NCBI RefSeq assembly: GCF_009826975.1
Contig: NZ_WUMO01000012.1
Coordinates: forward strand, 62,001-126,000
Length of the DNA stretch: 64,000 nt
Source: Flavobacterium sp. HBTb2-11-1
Lineage (GTDB): Bacteria; Bacteroidota; Bacteroidia; Flavobacteriales; Flavobacteriaceae
Direction of reading: 5' to 3'
Position 1 is the stretch's first letter; every line of letters begins with the position of its first letter. The position numbers and the translations under genes were made by a program. Of this stretch, positions 43,756-52,027 are shown piece after piece. The notes under the pieces are model-generated. The model was not told the DNA's origin. It worked only from the letters and a program-made list of their open reading frames with translations, and searched no databases.

Positions 43756-44646
43756 ATGATTAATATTAGGAAGTTTGCAGCGATAGATATCGGTTCAAAT
43801 GCCATGAGGCTTTTGATCGCTAACGTTGTGGAACAAGAAGGTAAAGAACCGCAGTTTAACAAAAGTTCCCTTGTTCGTGTGCCAATTCGTTTAGGGCAAG
43901 ACGCCTTCACCGTTGGAGAAATTTCACCAGAAAATATAGATCGAATGGTAGATGCCATGAAAGCATTCAATCTTTTGATGAAAGTACATAAAGTAGAGCG
44001 TTATATGGCATTTGCAACTTCTGCAATGCGTGAAGCCTATAATGCGAAAGAAGTCGTGGCTTTAATAAAGAAAAAAGCCGATATTAAAATCGAGATTATC
44101 GACGGTAAAAAAGAAGCCGCAATTATTGCTTCTACAGATTTGCATCACTTAATTAAATCTGACGAAACTTATCTTTTTGTGGACGTTGGTGGCGGAAGTA
44201 CCGAGTTTACTTTGTTCTCTGACGGAAAAATGATAACGTCAAGATCTTTCAAAGCGGGAACTGTTCGTTTATTGAACAACATGGTTCATGATTCAGTTTG
44301 GGATGAAATCGAAAAATGGATTAAAACTAACACGGCGGATTACGATGAAGTAACGTTGATCGGTTCTGGAGGAAACATTAACAAGTTGTTTAAAATGTCT
44401 GGAAAACAGCAGGAAAAACCGCTTTCGTACATTTATGTTAACTCGCAATATGCCTTTTTAAATTCGTTGACCTACGAACAGAGAATTGCCGAATTAGGAT
44501 TAAACTCTGACCGTGCCGACGTAATTATCCACGCAACTCGTATTTATCTGAATGCGATGAAATGGAGTGGAGCGCGCCAAATTTATGTTCCTAAAATTGG
44601 ACTTTCTGATGGTATCGTAAAAGCAATGTATTACGGTAAAATTTAA
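43756..44646 (+). CDS. ppx: Ppx/GppA-family exopolyphosphatase
   Basis: Phosphatase of 296 residues with the ASKHA (actin-like) fold that hydrolyses polyphosphate or pppGpp. Motifs: phosphate-1 region FAAIDIGSNAMRLLIANV, second phosphate loop LFVDVGGGSTEFTLFSDG, and the catalytic glutamate region MAFATSAMREAYN. It is a short, N-terminal-domain-only form (E. coli Ppx and GppA are about 500 residues), common in Bacteroidota. A GTG two codons upstream (43750) is an alternative start. It follows ppk1 and is probably cotranscribed. Confidence 0.93.
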   Translation: MINIRKFAAIDIGSNAMRLLIANVVEQEGKEPQFNKSSLVRVPIRLGQDAFTVGEISPENIDRMVDAMKAFNLLMKVHKVERYMAFATSAMREAYNAKEVVALIKKKADIKIEIIDGKKEAAIIASTDLHHLIKSDETYLFVDVGGGSTEFTLFSDGKMITSRSFKAGTVRLLNNMVHDSVWDEIEKWIKTNTADYDEVTLIGSGGNINKLFKMSGKQQEKPLSYIYVNSQYAFLNSLTYEQRIAELGLNSDRADVIIHATRIYLNAMKWSGARQIYVPKIGLSDGIVKAMYYGKI

Positions 44647-44661
44647 TATCTATTTTTTTAA

Positions 44662-45243
44662 ATGAATAAAGGCAGACTTGAAGCTTTCAGTGATGGCGTT
44701 TTGGCAATCATTATAACGATTATGATTCTGGAAATTAAAGCGCCAGAGGGGCATCAATTTGCAGATCTAAAACCGCTTATTCCGAAGTTTTTAAGCTATA
44801 TTTTAAGTTTTATTTATGTTGGAATATACTGGAACAATCATCACTATTTACTACATAGTTTATCAAGAGTAAACGGAAAAGTATTGTGGAGTAATCTGCA
44901 CTTTTTGTTTTGGCTTTCCTTAATTCCTGTGTCAACTGCTTGGATGGGAGAGCATAATTTTGAGAAAGCCGCAATGACAATGTATGGTGTTGTGTTGCTT
45001 CTTTCTGCAATCTCTTATATTATTTTGCAGTACACGATTATGTGTAGCGAAGGAAAGAATTCTGCTTTGAGAAAAGCGCTTAACAAAGATTATAAAGGTA
45101 AAATCTCCTTAGTTTTATACGTAATAGGAATTGTTACAGCATTTTACAACCAGTGGATTTCTGGCGCGGCTTATTTTATCGTTGCAATGTTATGGCTTAT
45201 TCCTGATAAAAGAATTGAGCGCGTTTTTGACTCAAGAGATTAA
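44662..45243 (+). CDS. TMEM175-family potassium channel-like protein (DUF1211)
   Basis: Inner-membrane protein of 193 residues with about five to six hydrophobic helices. The N-terminal MNKGRLEAFSDGVLAIIITIMILEIKAP contains the FSDG motif that defines the TMEM175/DUF1211 family, whose bacterial members form tetrameric K+ channels. IYWNNHHYLLHSLSRV and NLHFLFWLSLIPVSTAWMG are also family-like. It starts 15 bp after ppx and may be the distal gene of that operon. Channel function is by family, not tested. Confidence 0.9.
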   Translation: MNKGRLEAFSDGVLAIIITIMILEIKAPEGHQFADLKPLIPKFLSYILSFIYVGIYWNNHHYLLHSLSRVNGKVLWSNLHFLFWLSLIPVSTAWMGEHNFEKAAMTMYGVVLLLSAISYIILQYTIMCSEGKNSALRKALNKDYKGKISLVLYVIGIVTAFYNQWISGAAYFIVAMLWLIPDKRIERVFDSRD

Positions 45244-45254
45244 TTTTACCTAAA

Positions 45255-45815
45255 ATGAAATCCGTATTTCAATCCATTCAGTTTATACCGCAAAGTGAAT
45301 TAGATCAGTTAGATGATTTAATTATCACACGCAAACTCAAAAAAGGAGAGTTATTATTAAAGGAAAATCAGATTAGTAAAGAAATATACTTTATTAAAAA
45401 AGGCATTTTGCGTTCTTTTTTTTTCAACCATCAAGGAGATGAAATTACCAATTGTTTTGCTTTTGAAAATGAATTTATGGCTTCATTTTCAAGTTTTATA
45501 ACGCAGAATGTTGCCGAAGAAAATATTCAGGCTCTGGCAGATACAGAGCTAGAAGTTTTAAGCCGTGAAGGATTATTTAAACTTTATGAATTAGGCACAC
45601 ATTGGCAGGAAATTGGACGTAAATTGACTGAAATGGAATATGTGACACTTCAAAAACGCATGATTTCATTTCAGAAATTATCGGGAACACAGCGCTATGA
45701 AGAACTTTATAAAAACCATCAGAAATATTTGCAGTTAATACCGCTTCAGTATTTAGCCTCTTACTTAGGCGTTACCCCAAGGCATTTAAGCCGAATCCGT
45801 AAAGCTATTTTATAG
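45255..45815 (+). CDS. Crp/Fnr-family transcription regulator
   Basis: A 186-residue regulator with an N-terminal cyclic-nucleotide-binding-like domain (about 10-115, ELDQLDDLIITRKLKKGELLLKENQISKEIYFIKKGILRSFFF) and a short C-terminal HTH (IPLQYLASYLGVTPRHLSRIRKAIL, about 160-185). It lacks cysteines for an Fe-S cluster and typical cAMP-contact motifs, so the ligand is unknown. It starts 11 bp after the TMEM175-like gene and 36 bp before a promoter that drives two NAD(P)-related enzymes. It may regulate those. Confidence 0.9.
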   Translation: MKSVFQSIQFIPQSELDQLDDLIITRKLKKGELLLKENQISKEIYFIKKGILRSFFFNHQGDEITNCFAFENEFMASFSSFITQNVAEENIQALADTELEVLSREGLFKLYELGTHWQEIGRKLTEMEYVTLQKRMISFQKLSGTQRYEELYKNHQKYLQLIPLQYLASYLGVTPRHLSRIRKAIL

Positions 45816-45850
45816 GACATTTGTCTAGTTGTCTTAAGATATTGCCTCAT

Positions 45851-45858
45851 TATTTTTG
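45851..45858 (+). promoter_or_regulatory. TAnnTTTG -7 box before the NAD(P)-binding gene
   Basis: TATTTTTG 18 bp before the ATG at 45877. A TTG at 45856 lies inside it, which argues against starting the protein there. Confidence 0.6.
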
Positions 45859-45876
45859 CTGAAAACAATATATATA

Positions 45877-46905
45877 ATGAGAAAAAATATTTTAGTAATC
45901 GGAGGAACCGGATTGGTTGGAAAAGTTATATTGCGTATTCTAGAAGCAAGAAATCCTGATTTTAACCTTTTTATCGGCAGCCGCCAATCAGGAAAAAATG
46001 CTAACAATCTCGTTATCGATGTAACCAATTCAAAAACTTTTGATGCTATTACAGATAACAAAATTGACCTGATTGTATTATGTACAAAAGACAGCAATAA
46101 TGAAATTTTACAGTTTGCAATAAAAAACAAAGTCGATTACATAGATATTACAAAACCAACTCCAGAGTTAACTATTGCTTATGATTTAGCCAGAACAATG
46201 CTAAATGTGCAAAGCCGAATTGTTTTCAGTTCTGGATGGATGGGCGGAATTGTACCTAGCTTGATTGATTTTGCTGAATCTGACAAAACTAAAATTCAGG
46301 AAACAGGTATTTATATCTACTATTCTGTAAAAGATCTGGCAGGTAAAAGTTCAGCCAATTTTTTAGCTGAAAATGTATGCAAACCATTTCTAACGTATAA
46401 AAATGACAAACCGTTAAAAGTTAAACATTTTCTAGATTCTGAAAGATTTAATTTTTCATTTGGAATAGGAGATCGTCAGGTTTATAATCTAGATGTGCCT
46501 GATTTGTTTGTTTTAAATCAGATAGAAAAAATTCCAACAGTTTCTGTTAAGATGACGTACAATTCTAAGTTTATAACCCGTTTAATGGGATACTTTCAAT
46601 CGCTTAAAATTTTCAATATCATGCTTTTGAGAGAAAGGCAATTGTTGTTTGGTTCTAGTGGAAACGGTGATCAGACTGCTTTTGAAGTGATAATTAAAAC
46701 TCAAAACACAACCAGACGAATTAGTTTGCAAAGTTTAAAAGGTCAAGCCGAGTTAACTGCATTTTCTACTGTTTTGCATATCGAGAAAATGCTGAGTGAG
46801 TCTTTGTCTGGCGGAGTTTATTTTAGTCATCAGATACATTCCTCGAAAGAAGTTTATGAAGCATTAAATAGTTACAGTACATTCAATCTTAAAATGGACA
46901 AATAG
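45877..46905 (+). CDS. saccharopine dehydrogenase-like NAD(P)-binding protein
   Basis: A 342-residue protein with an N-terminal Rossmann fold: MRKNILVIGGTGLVGKVILRIL, then LFIGSRQSGKNANNLVIDVTN, IDLIVLCTKDSNNEIL. It resembles the saccharopine dehydrogenase NADP-binding family (trans-acting enoyl reductase-like). The C-terminal half shows no motif I recognise beyond a mixed alpha/beta region. The substrate is unknown. It ends 4 bp before a flavodoxin-fold oxidoreductase gene and forms a two-gene operon with it under the -7 box at 45851. Confidence 0.8.
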   Translation: MRKNILVIGGTGLVGKVILRILEARNPDFNLFIGSRQSGKNANNLVIDVTNSKTFDAITDNKIDLIVLCTKDSNNEILQFAIKNKVDYIDITKPTPELTIAYDLARTMLNVQSRIVFSSGWMGGIVPSLIDFAESDKTKIQETGIYIYYSVKDLAGKSSANFLAENVCKPFLTYKNDKPLKVKHFLDSERFNFSFGIGDRQVYNLDVPDLFVLNQIEKIPTVSVKMTYNSKFITRLMGYFQSLKIFNIMLLRERQLLFGSSGNGDQTAFEVIIKTQNTTRRISLQSLKGQAELTAFSTVLHIEKMLSESLSGGVYFSHQIHSSKEVYEALNSYSTFNLKMDK

Positions 46906-46909
46906 CATT

Positions 46910-47488
46910 ATGAAAAAAATACTGATTATAAACGGACATCCAAATGCCGAAAGTTTCAATTTCGGAATTGCAGAAGCTTATAAAAATGGAGCAATTTTTT
47001 CGGGTGCTGAAGTAGAAACGATTACAATTGCCAATTTAAAATTCAATCCCAACTTGCAGTTTGGGTATCAAAAACGTACTGAGTTAGAACCAGATTTACT
47101 AGAATCTTGGGAGAAAATAAAAAGAGCCGATCACTTGGTTTGGATTCATCCTGTTTGGTGGGGCGGACTTCCTGCTATAACCAAAGGTTTTTTGGACCGA
47201 TTATTTTTGCCTGGAATGGCTTTTCGATACCGCGATAACTCTGTTTGGTGGGACAAATTGCTTAAAGGAAAAACGGCTCACATCATAACAACGTTAGATC
47301 AGCCAGGCTGGTATTATAGATTAATGTTCGGAAGACCAAGCGTTAATCAATTAAAAAAATCGACTTTGGAATTCTGTGGGGTAAAACCAGTCAAAGTAAG
47401 TTATGTCGGAATTATAAAAACCTCTAACGAAGAACAAAGAAAAAAATGGCTCGAAAAAATCTACAATTTCGGACTTAAAAACAGATAA
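46910..47488 (+). CDS. NAD(P)H-dependent quinone/flavin oxidoreductase (KefF/MdaB-like)
   Basis: A 192-residue flavodoxin-like-fold protein of the NQO1/MdaB/KefF group. It has MKKILIINGHPNAESFNFGIAEAYKNG (FMN phosphate site), LVWIHPVWWGGLPAITKGFLDRLFLPGMAFRY (signature of the group) and a typical ITTLDQPGWYY segment. It would reduce quinones or similar compounds with NAD(P)H and FMN. It starts 4 bp after the Rossmann-fold gene; together with the Crp/Fnr regulator upstream, this suggests a small inducible redox-stress unit. Confidence 0.9.
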   Translation: MKKILIINGHPNAESFNFGIAEAYKNGAIFSGAEVETITIANLKFNPNLQFGYQKRTELEPDLLESWEKIKRADHLVWIHPVWWGGLPAITKGFLDRLFLPGMAFRYRDNSVWWDKLLKGKTAHIITTLDQPGWYYRLMFGRPSVNQLKKSTLEFCGVKPVKVSYVGIIKTSNEEQRKKWLEKIYNFGLKNR

Positions 47489-47531
47489 TTCTAAAAAGAA
47501 AGCTCAGTTTAAAAAAGGCTGTGAAAAAAAA

Positions 47532-49309
47532 TTAATCTTTCAAATCCAATCCAAATGTTGTGCGTAAAAGCTCAATATTTGGGTTGATTTCCAAGAAACG
47601 ATTATAGCGATCCTGATTGTTATAGCTTCGTTTCATTTCTACTTTTTCATTTACAATTACTTCGATAGTAATGTCGTGATTATGTAAATGGCCTTTTAAA
47701 TGTCCCAATAAACCATTCATTTGGCTTTCAAATTCCAGTTTAGAACCTTCGTTTGGCAGCTCATACGTAATTCTTGTTCCATCCAAAATAGGATCGTTGA
47801 TCAACAAGATGGATTCCATGATCTTTAATCCCTTTTGACCTAAACGTTCTGCATATTTGTTCCAATGAAGACGCATATCGGTTTCATTAAATTCTTCGGT
47901 AGGCAAAACAGAAGAAGGTTTAACATACGATTTGCTGCTTTCTTCCATTTCTTTTTTCTTCCGAATGCTGGCAAGAGAAAACGCAGAAACTTTTGGAGCG
48001 CCGTTTGTTTCTGTTTTTGGAGCTTCAGGAGTCTGAACTTTTGGAGTTTCAGTAGGGGCTTGAACTGCATTTTGGGTATTTACAGATGCGGTATTATTAA
48101 TGCTATTGGCATTATTTTTTTCTTCCGAATTTGGAATTTGGGATTTTGTATTTGAATCTTCCTTACTTGGACTTTCAACTTCAACTATAGAATAGCCTCC
48201 GTTTTTAAAGTAAACGGGTGGAATTATGAATTGCTCAGCTTTTTTTTTTCTCCATCAAAGTTGATAGAGGCCAATTGCATCAAGCATAATTCAACTAAAA
48301 GGCGCTGATTCTGACTTAATTTGTATTTTAAATCGCAGTCGTTTGCAATGTCAATTCCTTTCAGTAAAAACTCTTGAGAACATTTTTGAGATTGAACTGC
48401 ATACATTTGTTGCGCCTGTTCACCAACTTCTAATAAAGCAATAGTTGAAGGTGTTTTGCTTACCAATAAATCTCTGAAATGTGAAGCCAAACCAGCAATA
48501 AAATGATGTCCGTCAAAACCTTTTGCTAGAATATCGTTATATGCTAATAAAAGCTTCGGAATTTCATTCTCTAAAAGTAAATCGGTAATCGAAATATAGG
48601 TTTCGTAATCTAAAACGTTTAGATTTTCTGTTACTGCCTGACGCGTTAAGTTGGTTCCGCAATACGAAACTACACGGTCAAAAATAGATAGAGCATCACG
48701 CATAGCACCATCTGCTTTTTGAGCAATAATGTGCAATGCATCGTCTTCAAAAACGATTCCTTGACTTTCAGCAACATCAGCCAAATGTTCTTTAGCATCT
48801 TTTACTGTAATTCTTTTGAAATCAAAAATTTGACAACGAGATAAAATCGTTGGAAGAATTTTGTGTTTTTCTGTTGTTGCTAAAATGAAAATAGCGTGTT
48901 TTGGCGGTTCTTCTAATGTTTTAAGAAAAGCATTAAAAGCAGCCGAAGACAACATATGAACCTCGTCAATGATATATACTTTGTATTGCCCAGTTTGTGG
49001 CGGGATTCGAACCTGATCGATAAGGTTACGAATATCATCAACCGAGTTGTTTGAAGCAGCATCTAACTCAAAAACGTTAAAAGCAAAATCTTCGGTAGGA
49101 TCATCATATCCCGGCTGATTTATTTTTCGAGCCAAGATACGGGCGCAAGTAGTTTTACCAACTCCACGCGGTCCTGTAAACAAAAGAGCAGATGCTAAGT
49201 GATTGGTTTCGATAGCATTCAACAAAGTGTTTGTAATGGCTTTTTGCCCCACAACATCCTTAAAGGTCTGCGGGCGATATTTTCTTGCCGATACTACAAA
49301 TTGTTCCAT
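47532..49309 (-). CDS. dnaX: DNA polymerase III tau (long form of dnaX through slippage)
   Basis: Full-length clamp-loader subunit of about 592 residues if one extra base is read at the A-run 48240-48249. The first 360 residues are the AAA+ and lid domains. After the slip, the minus strand continues as GEKKKKAEQFIIPPVYFKNG, then a linker rich in proline, asparagine and lysine (about 375-455), and a conserved C-terminal domain (TDMRLHWNKYAERLGQKGLKI to LLRTTFGLDLKD). The extra-frame part contains no stop for about 235 codons and ends in a structured domain, so it is real coding sequence. Tau normally joins the polymerase core and helicase. A simple indel error cannot be excluded, but ten As in a row at this gene is the known pattern for programmed slippage. 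Confidence 0.8.
48224..49309 (-). CDS. dnaX: DNA polymerase III gamma-like short form of dnaX
   Basis: Zero-frame product of 361 residues: clamp-loader ATPase. Starts MEQFVVSARKYRPQTFKDVVGQ; Walker A GPRGVGKTTCARILARK (about 45-61), Walker B YIIDEVHMLS, sensor 1 LATTEKHKILPTILSRCQIF, then the lid and collar helices. It lacks the usual four-cysteine zinc knuckle between Walker A and B (the stretch reads INQPGYDDPTEDFAFNVFEL). After the A-run the frame ends quickly with KKLSNS and a TAA. So the unslipped product is gamma-like and slippage gives tau, the reverse of E. coli. A -7 box TATATTTG lies at 49329-49336 on the minus strand. Confidence 0.92.
   Translation of the reverse strand: MEQFVVSARKYRPQTFKDVVGQKAITNTLLNAIETNHLASALLFTGPRGVGKTTCARILARKINQPGYDDPTEDFAFNVFELDAASNNSVDDIRNLIDQVRIPPQTGQYKVYIIDEVHMLSSAAFNAFLKTLEEPPKHAIFILATTEKHKILPTILSRCQIFDFKRITVKDAKEHLADVAESQGIVFEDDALHIIAQKADGAMRDALSIFDRVVSYCGTNLTRQAVTENLNVLDYETYISITDLLLENEIPKLLLAYNDILAKGFDGHHFIAGLASHFRDLLVSKTPSTIALLEVGEQAQQMYAVQSQKCSQEFLLKGIDIANDCDLKYKLSQNQRLLVELCLMQLASINFDGEKKKLSNS
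48240..48249 (-). other. A10 slippery run in dnaX
   Basis: On the minus strand the text is GGAG, ten A, GCTGAGC. In the zero frame it reads GAA AAA AAA AAG and then reaches TAA at 48224. It contains the A-AAA-AAG heptamer known from E. coli dnaX and also exceeds the nine As known for transcriptional slippage in Thermus dnaX. A weak 6-bp hairpin (CCGTTT/AAACGG, 48199-48217) starts 22 nt downstream, rather far for a ribosomal stimulator, so polymerase slippage is favoured. Confidence 0.75.
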
Positions 49310-49328
49310 ATTCTCTTTTATTGGATAG

Positions 49329-49336
49329 CAAATATA
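49329..49336 (-). promoter_or_regulatory. TAnnTTTG -7 box of dnaX
   Basis: TATATTTG on the minus strand, 19 bp upstream of the dnaX ATG at 49309. Confidence 0.55.
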
Positions 49337-49370
49337 TGACTTTTGTTTCGTTGTTTAAAACCGATTTTAG

Positions 49371-50033
49371 TTATTTAGAGAAATTCTTTTTCTTTAAAAT
49401 AACAAAGAGTAAAATAAGAAATAATACGATGTTGACAATCAAAGAAATGATAATATATTGACTGTAGGATTCTATTTTTGATTGCTTTTCTTTTTCTAAA
49501 TTTTGATTTTCAAAAGTTTTATATGCTCTAAGTTTTTCTAGATGATAAATCCAATCTTGTATATTTTGATTTTCGTATTTTAGTTCCCAGACGTAATTTG
49601 ATAATAAATTTACTTTTTCATCTTTTGAAATTAATAGATGATCTTTTGGAGGCGGTGGAGGGAAGGAGTAATTTTGATATGGTTTGAATCCCATACTTGG
49701 TGAACAACCGCTTATGTCAATAATAATTTTACCTTTTTTAAAATCGGCATAAATAATCCAAAGTTGTTTTTGGATTGGCAAAATAGAACAGCTAGTAAAT
49801 TCTTTCCCTTTAATATATTGAGAATTGTATTTTCCTTTGAATAATTCTATAATTCTAAAAGTAAAAGTTCTTTTTATTGAATCCACTTTTATGACTTCTC
49901 CGTAGAATACAATTTCAGATTGTTTTAACCCTTTTTCGATCATATTTTCTCTGTCAATAGGCATGCATTCACAAGAAAAAGAATAATTAGGCAAGCAAAT
50001 AAATAAAAAAAAGAGAATAGGACTAAACTTCAT
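49371..50033 (-). CDS. exported protein with NTR/TIMP-like domain and C-terminal membrane helix
   Basis: A 220-residue protein. Signal peptide MKFSPILFFLFICLPNYSFS is followed at once by CECMP, the cysteine pair that begins netrin/TIMP-like (NTR) domains. The body (about 25-120) has IVFYGEVIKVDSIKRTFTFRIIELFKG and TSCSI/SGCSP cysteines that fit such an OB-like fold. Then come a proline run FPPPPPKD, a coiled stretch (about 165-190) and one membrane helix (about 193-213) with a lysine-rich end (LKKKNFSK). It would be periplasmic and anchored in the inner membrane by its C-terminus. The function is unknown. Confidence 0.7.
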   Translation of the reverse strand: MKFSPILFFLFICLPNYSFSCECMPIDRENMIEKGLKQSEIVFYGEVIKVDSIKRTFTFRIIELFKGKYNSQYIKGKEFTSCSILPIQKQLWIIYADFKKGKIIIDISGCSPSMGFKPYQNYSFPPPPPKDHLLISKDEKVNLLSNYVWELKYENQNIQDWIYHLEKLRAYKTFENQNLEKEKQSKIESYSQYIIISLIVNIVLFLILLFVILKKKNFSK

Positions 50034-50144
50034 AGGTTAGATTTTAAATACAATAATAATAAATTTTTGTAATAAAAAAAGTACTATTTTTAATCCCAAA
50101 CTAAAATAGTTTTATTTAAAAATAAACATAATTTTTTATAATTT

Positions 50145-50945
50145 ATGAACGCAAAACAAATAGTCAAACTAAGTAATATTATTGGTATTACCTCTATACT
50201 TTTATTAGTGTATTGGGTCTTTACATTTATTGTAATTCAGGTTTTCGGACTAAAGGTTTTCAGAGAAAATATGACCGAAAGCTTTTATTTGAGCATTCTC
50301 GGAATTCTTGCTCTTATGGCTGGATCTCTAATAGTAAATCTCATGTTTAATTTGACAAGAATTGCCGAAAGAAAAAATGAAGATGAAGTAAACACCAAAT
50401 CAAACCGACGCAAGTTTGCTGTCTTGCTTTTAATTTTCCCATTAATTTTAATTATACTTTTTGGCGGTGATTATTTGACTTCTGCCAAAAAAGAAAAAAT
50501 GCTCATTAGCTCTGCAAAATCTATTTTAGAATCTAACAAAGCAAATAGTGACAAACTTCTGAATTATACATTTTCTAAATCATACATTAAGGAGACAACT
50601 GGAATTTTAAGAGTCTTGTCTTCAACAGATAAAAACTTTCCGAGTGTGACTTTAATTGTAAAAGATTCTATTAAAGATTCGCCTGTTTTTCTTGGTTTTA
50701 ATGCATATTACAATGAAAGTTTGGATACAAATGATAGCATACAGCCCCATAAAGCGAATTATATTTATAAGACAACTAAAGAAGAAAGAGCTTATTTGAA
50801 TGAGGTTTTTGATAAAAACAATGAGGAATTAAGATATAGTTCGAGTAAAGGAAATTATGAATTGTTTTATCCTTATAAAAAGAATGGAAAAACAATTATT
50901 ATCTACTTTTCTGAACAGCAGCGATACGGTAAAATAGGGAGCTGA
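50145..50945 (+). CDS. hypothetical membrane protein
   Basis: I do not recognise this 266-residue protein. It has three hydrophobic helices in the N-terminal half (about 13-40, 48-72 and 88-107), with a charged loop ERKNEDEVNTKSNRRK between the second and third. A soluble C-terminal domain of about 155 residues follows (KKEKMLISSAKSILESNKA onward), rich in lysine, serine and tyrosine, probably periplasmic. No motif is visible. It precedes a NIPSNAP gene by 14 bp in the same direction and may be cotranscribed with it. Confidence 0.75.
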   Translation: MNAKQIVKLSNIIGITSILLLVYWVFTFIVIQVFGLKVFRENMTESFYLSILGILALMAGSLIVNLMFNLTRIAERKNEDEVNTKSNRRKFAVLLLIFPLILIILFGGDYLTSAKKEKMLISSAKSILESNKANSDKLLNYTFSKSYIKETTGILRVLSSTDKNFPSVTLIVKDSIKDSPVFLGFNAYYNESLDTNDSIQPHKANYIYKTTKEERAYLNEVFDKNNEELRYSSSKGNYELFYPYKKNGKTIIIYFSEQQRYGKIGS

Positions 50946-50959
50946 TAAATTTTTAAGTT

Positions 50960-51355
50960 ATGAAGAAGTATTTTCTACTAGTAGTTTTGCTTGCAGCATT
51001 TACTGTAAAAGCACAAAAAACTCGAACGAGTCCAATTTATCAATTGCGAATCTATGAGATTTTCGAAAGCAATAAAAAAGAATTTCACGAACGCTTTCGC
51101 GATCATGCCATGCGTATTATGAAGAAATATAACTTTAAGATTATTTCTATTTACGAATCAAAATCAGATAAGAAAACTGAATTTGTATATTTTTTGGAAT
51201 GGCCAGATGAAACAACGATGAAAAAAGCTTGGGAAGATTTTAGAAAAGACCAGGAATGGATTGATATCAAAAAACTATATACCGAAAAATATGGCGATGT
51301 TGTAGGCAATATCGAAGATCGGGTTTTGACAAAACTTGATTATTCGCCTAATTAA
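50960..51355 (+). CDS. exported NIPSNAP-family protein
   Basis: A 131-residue protein with a signal peptide (MKKYFLLVVLLAAFTVKAQ) and one dimeric alpha/beta-barrel domain of the NIPSNAP type: YQLRIYEIFESNKKEFHERFRDHAMRIMKKYNFKIISIYES, VYFLEWPDETTMKKAWEDFRKDQEWI. NIPSNAP domains have no agreed biochemical role. Export to the periplasm is unusual compared with cytoplasmic or mitochondrial members, but is common in Bacteroidota. It is followed by a terminator at 51379. Confidence 0.88.
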   Translation: MKKYFLLVVLLAAFTVKAQKTRTSPIYQLRIYEIFESNKKEFHERFRDHAMRIMKKYNFKIISIYESKSDKKTEFVYFLEWPDETTMKKAWEDFRKDQEWIDIKKLYTEKYGDVVGNIEDRVLTKLDYSPN

Positions 51356-51378
51356 AGTTTTATAGATCGAATTTATTT

Positions 51379-51410
51379 AAACCTTAAATTGAAAAATTTG
51401 AGGTTTTTTT
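51379..51410 (+). terminator. terminator after NIPSNAP gene
   Basis: AAACCTTAAATT (51379-51390) pairs with AATTTGAGGTTT (51395-51406) with one G-U pair, followed by more T residues. Confidence 0.75.
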
Positions 51411-51540
51411 ATGCACCTCTTTTAAGAAAACAGCAAAATTCAATTAACTGAAAAACTTATAAAACTCACCCCAATATCATATAACCTTTTGATAGTTAAT
51501 AGTTTTAATTTTAAAAAGTAAATTATTAAAAGAGAGTATT

Positions 51541-52020
51541 ATGAAAATGAGATCCATTTTATTAGGAATGAGCCTTAGTATTGCTTTGATATCATGCAAA
51601 CCTAGCGATGCTGATATTGAAGCAGCAATTAGAGAAAAACTCGGTGACGTTGCAACGATACAAGTTGCTGTACATGATGGGGTTGCAACAATAGCGGGAA
51701 CTTGCGAAGACGAAATTTTCAAGAAAAATATTGAAAAAAGCGTAAGAGCAACCAAAGGGGTAAAATCTGTAATAAATACCTGCGAATTAGCAAGAGCCAA
51801 TCAAGAGCCAGCTGCGGCTACTGTTGTTATTAATTCTGATGCCGATTTAGATAAATCGGTTAGCAAAGTTGTAGATGCTTACGACGGCGTTAGCGCTACT
51901 GTTGTTGGCGGTGTTGTCACGCTTTCGGGTGAAATTAAAAAAGACAAATTACAGCCTTTAATGCAAAGTATACAAGAATTGCATCCGAAAAAAGTAGACA
52001 ATAAATTAACTATTAAATAA
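51541..52020 (+). CDS. BON-domain lipoprotein
   Basis: Lipoprotein of 159 residues with lipobox ALISC (C19) and two BON domains: about 22-85 (DADIEAAIREKLGDVATIQVAVHDGVATIAGTCEDE) and about 95-159 (LDKSVSKVVDAYDGVSATVVGGVVTLSGEIKKDK). BON domains bind membranes or phospholipids, and such proteins (OsmY-like, DolP-like) help keep the envelope intact under stress. It lies 7 bp upstream of a LysM/BON-like gene, so both are made together. The N-terminus MKMRSILL follows directly on an AT-rich region. Confidence 0.9.
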   Translation: MKMRSILLGMSLSIALISCKPSDADIEAAIREKLGDVATIQVAVHDGVATIAGTCEDEIFKKNIEKSVRATKGVKSVINTCELARANQEPAAATVVINSDADLDKSVSKVVDAYDGVSATVVGGVVTLSGEIKKDKLQPLMQSIQELHPKKVDNKLTIK

Positions 52021-52027
52021 GGATGTC

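Noticed and set aside
47840..48155. Extra small genes on either strand beside dnaX
   Set aside because: The stretch is the tau linker in the shifted dnaX frame; the other frames only mirror its lysine/proline-rich composition.
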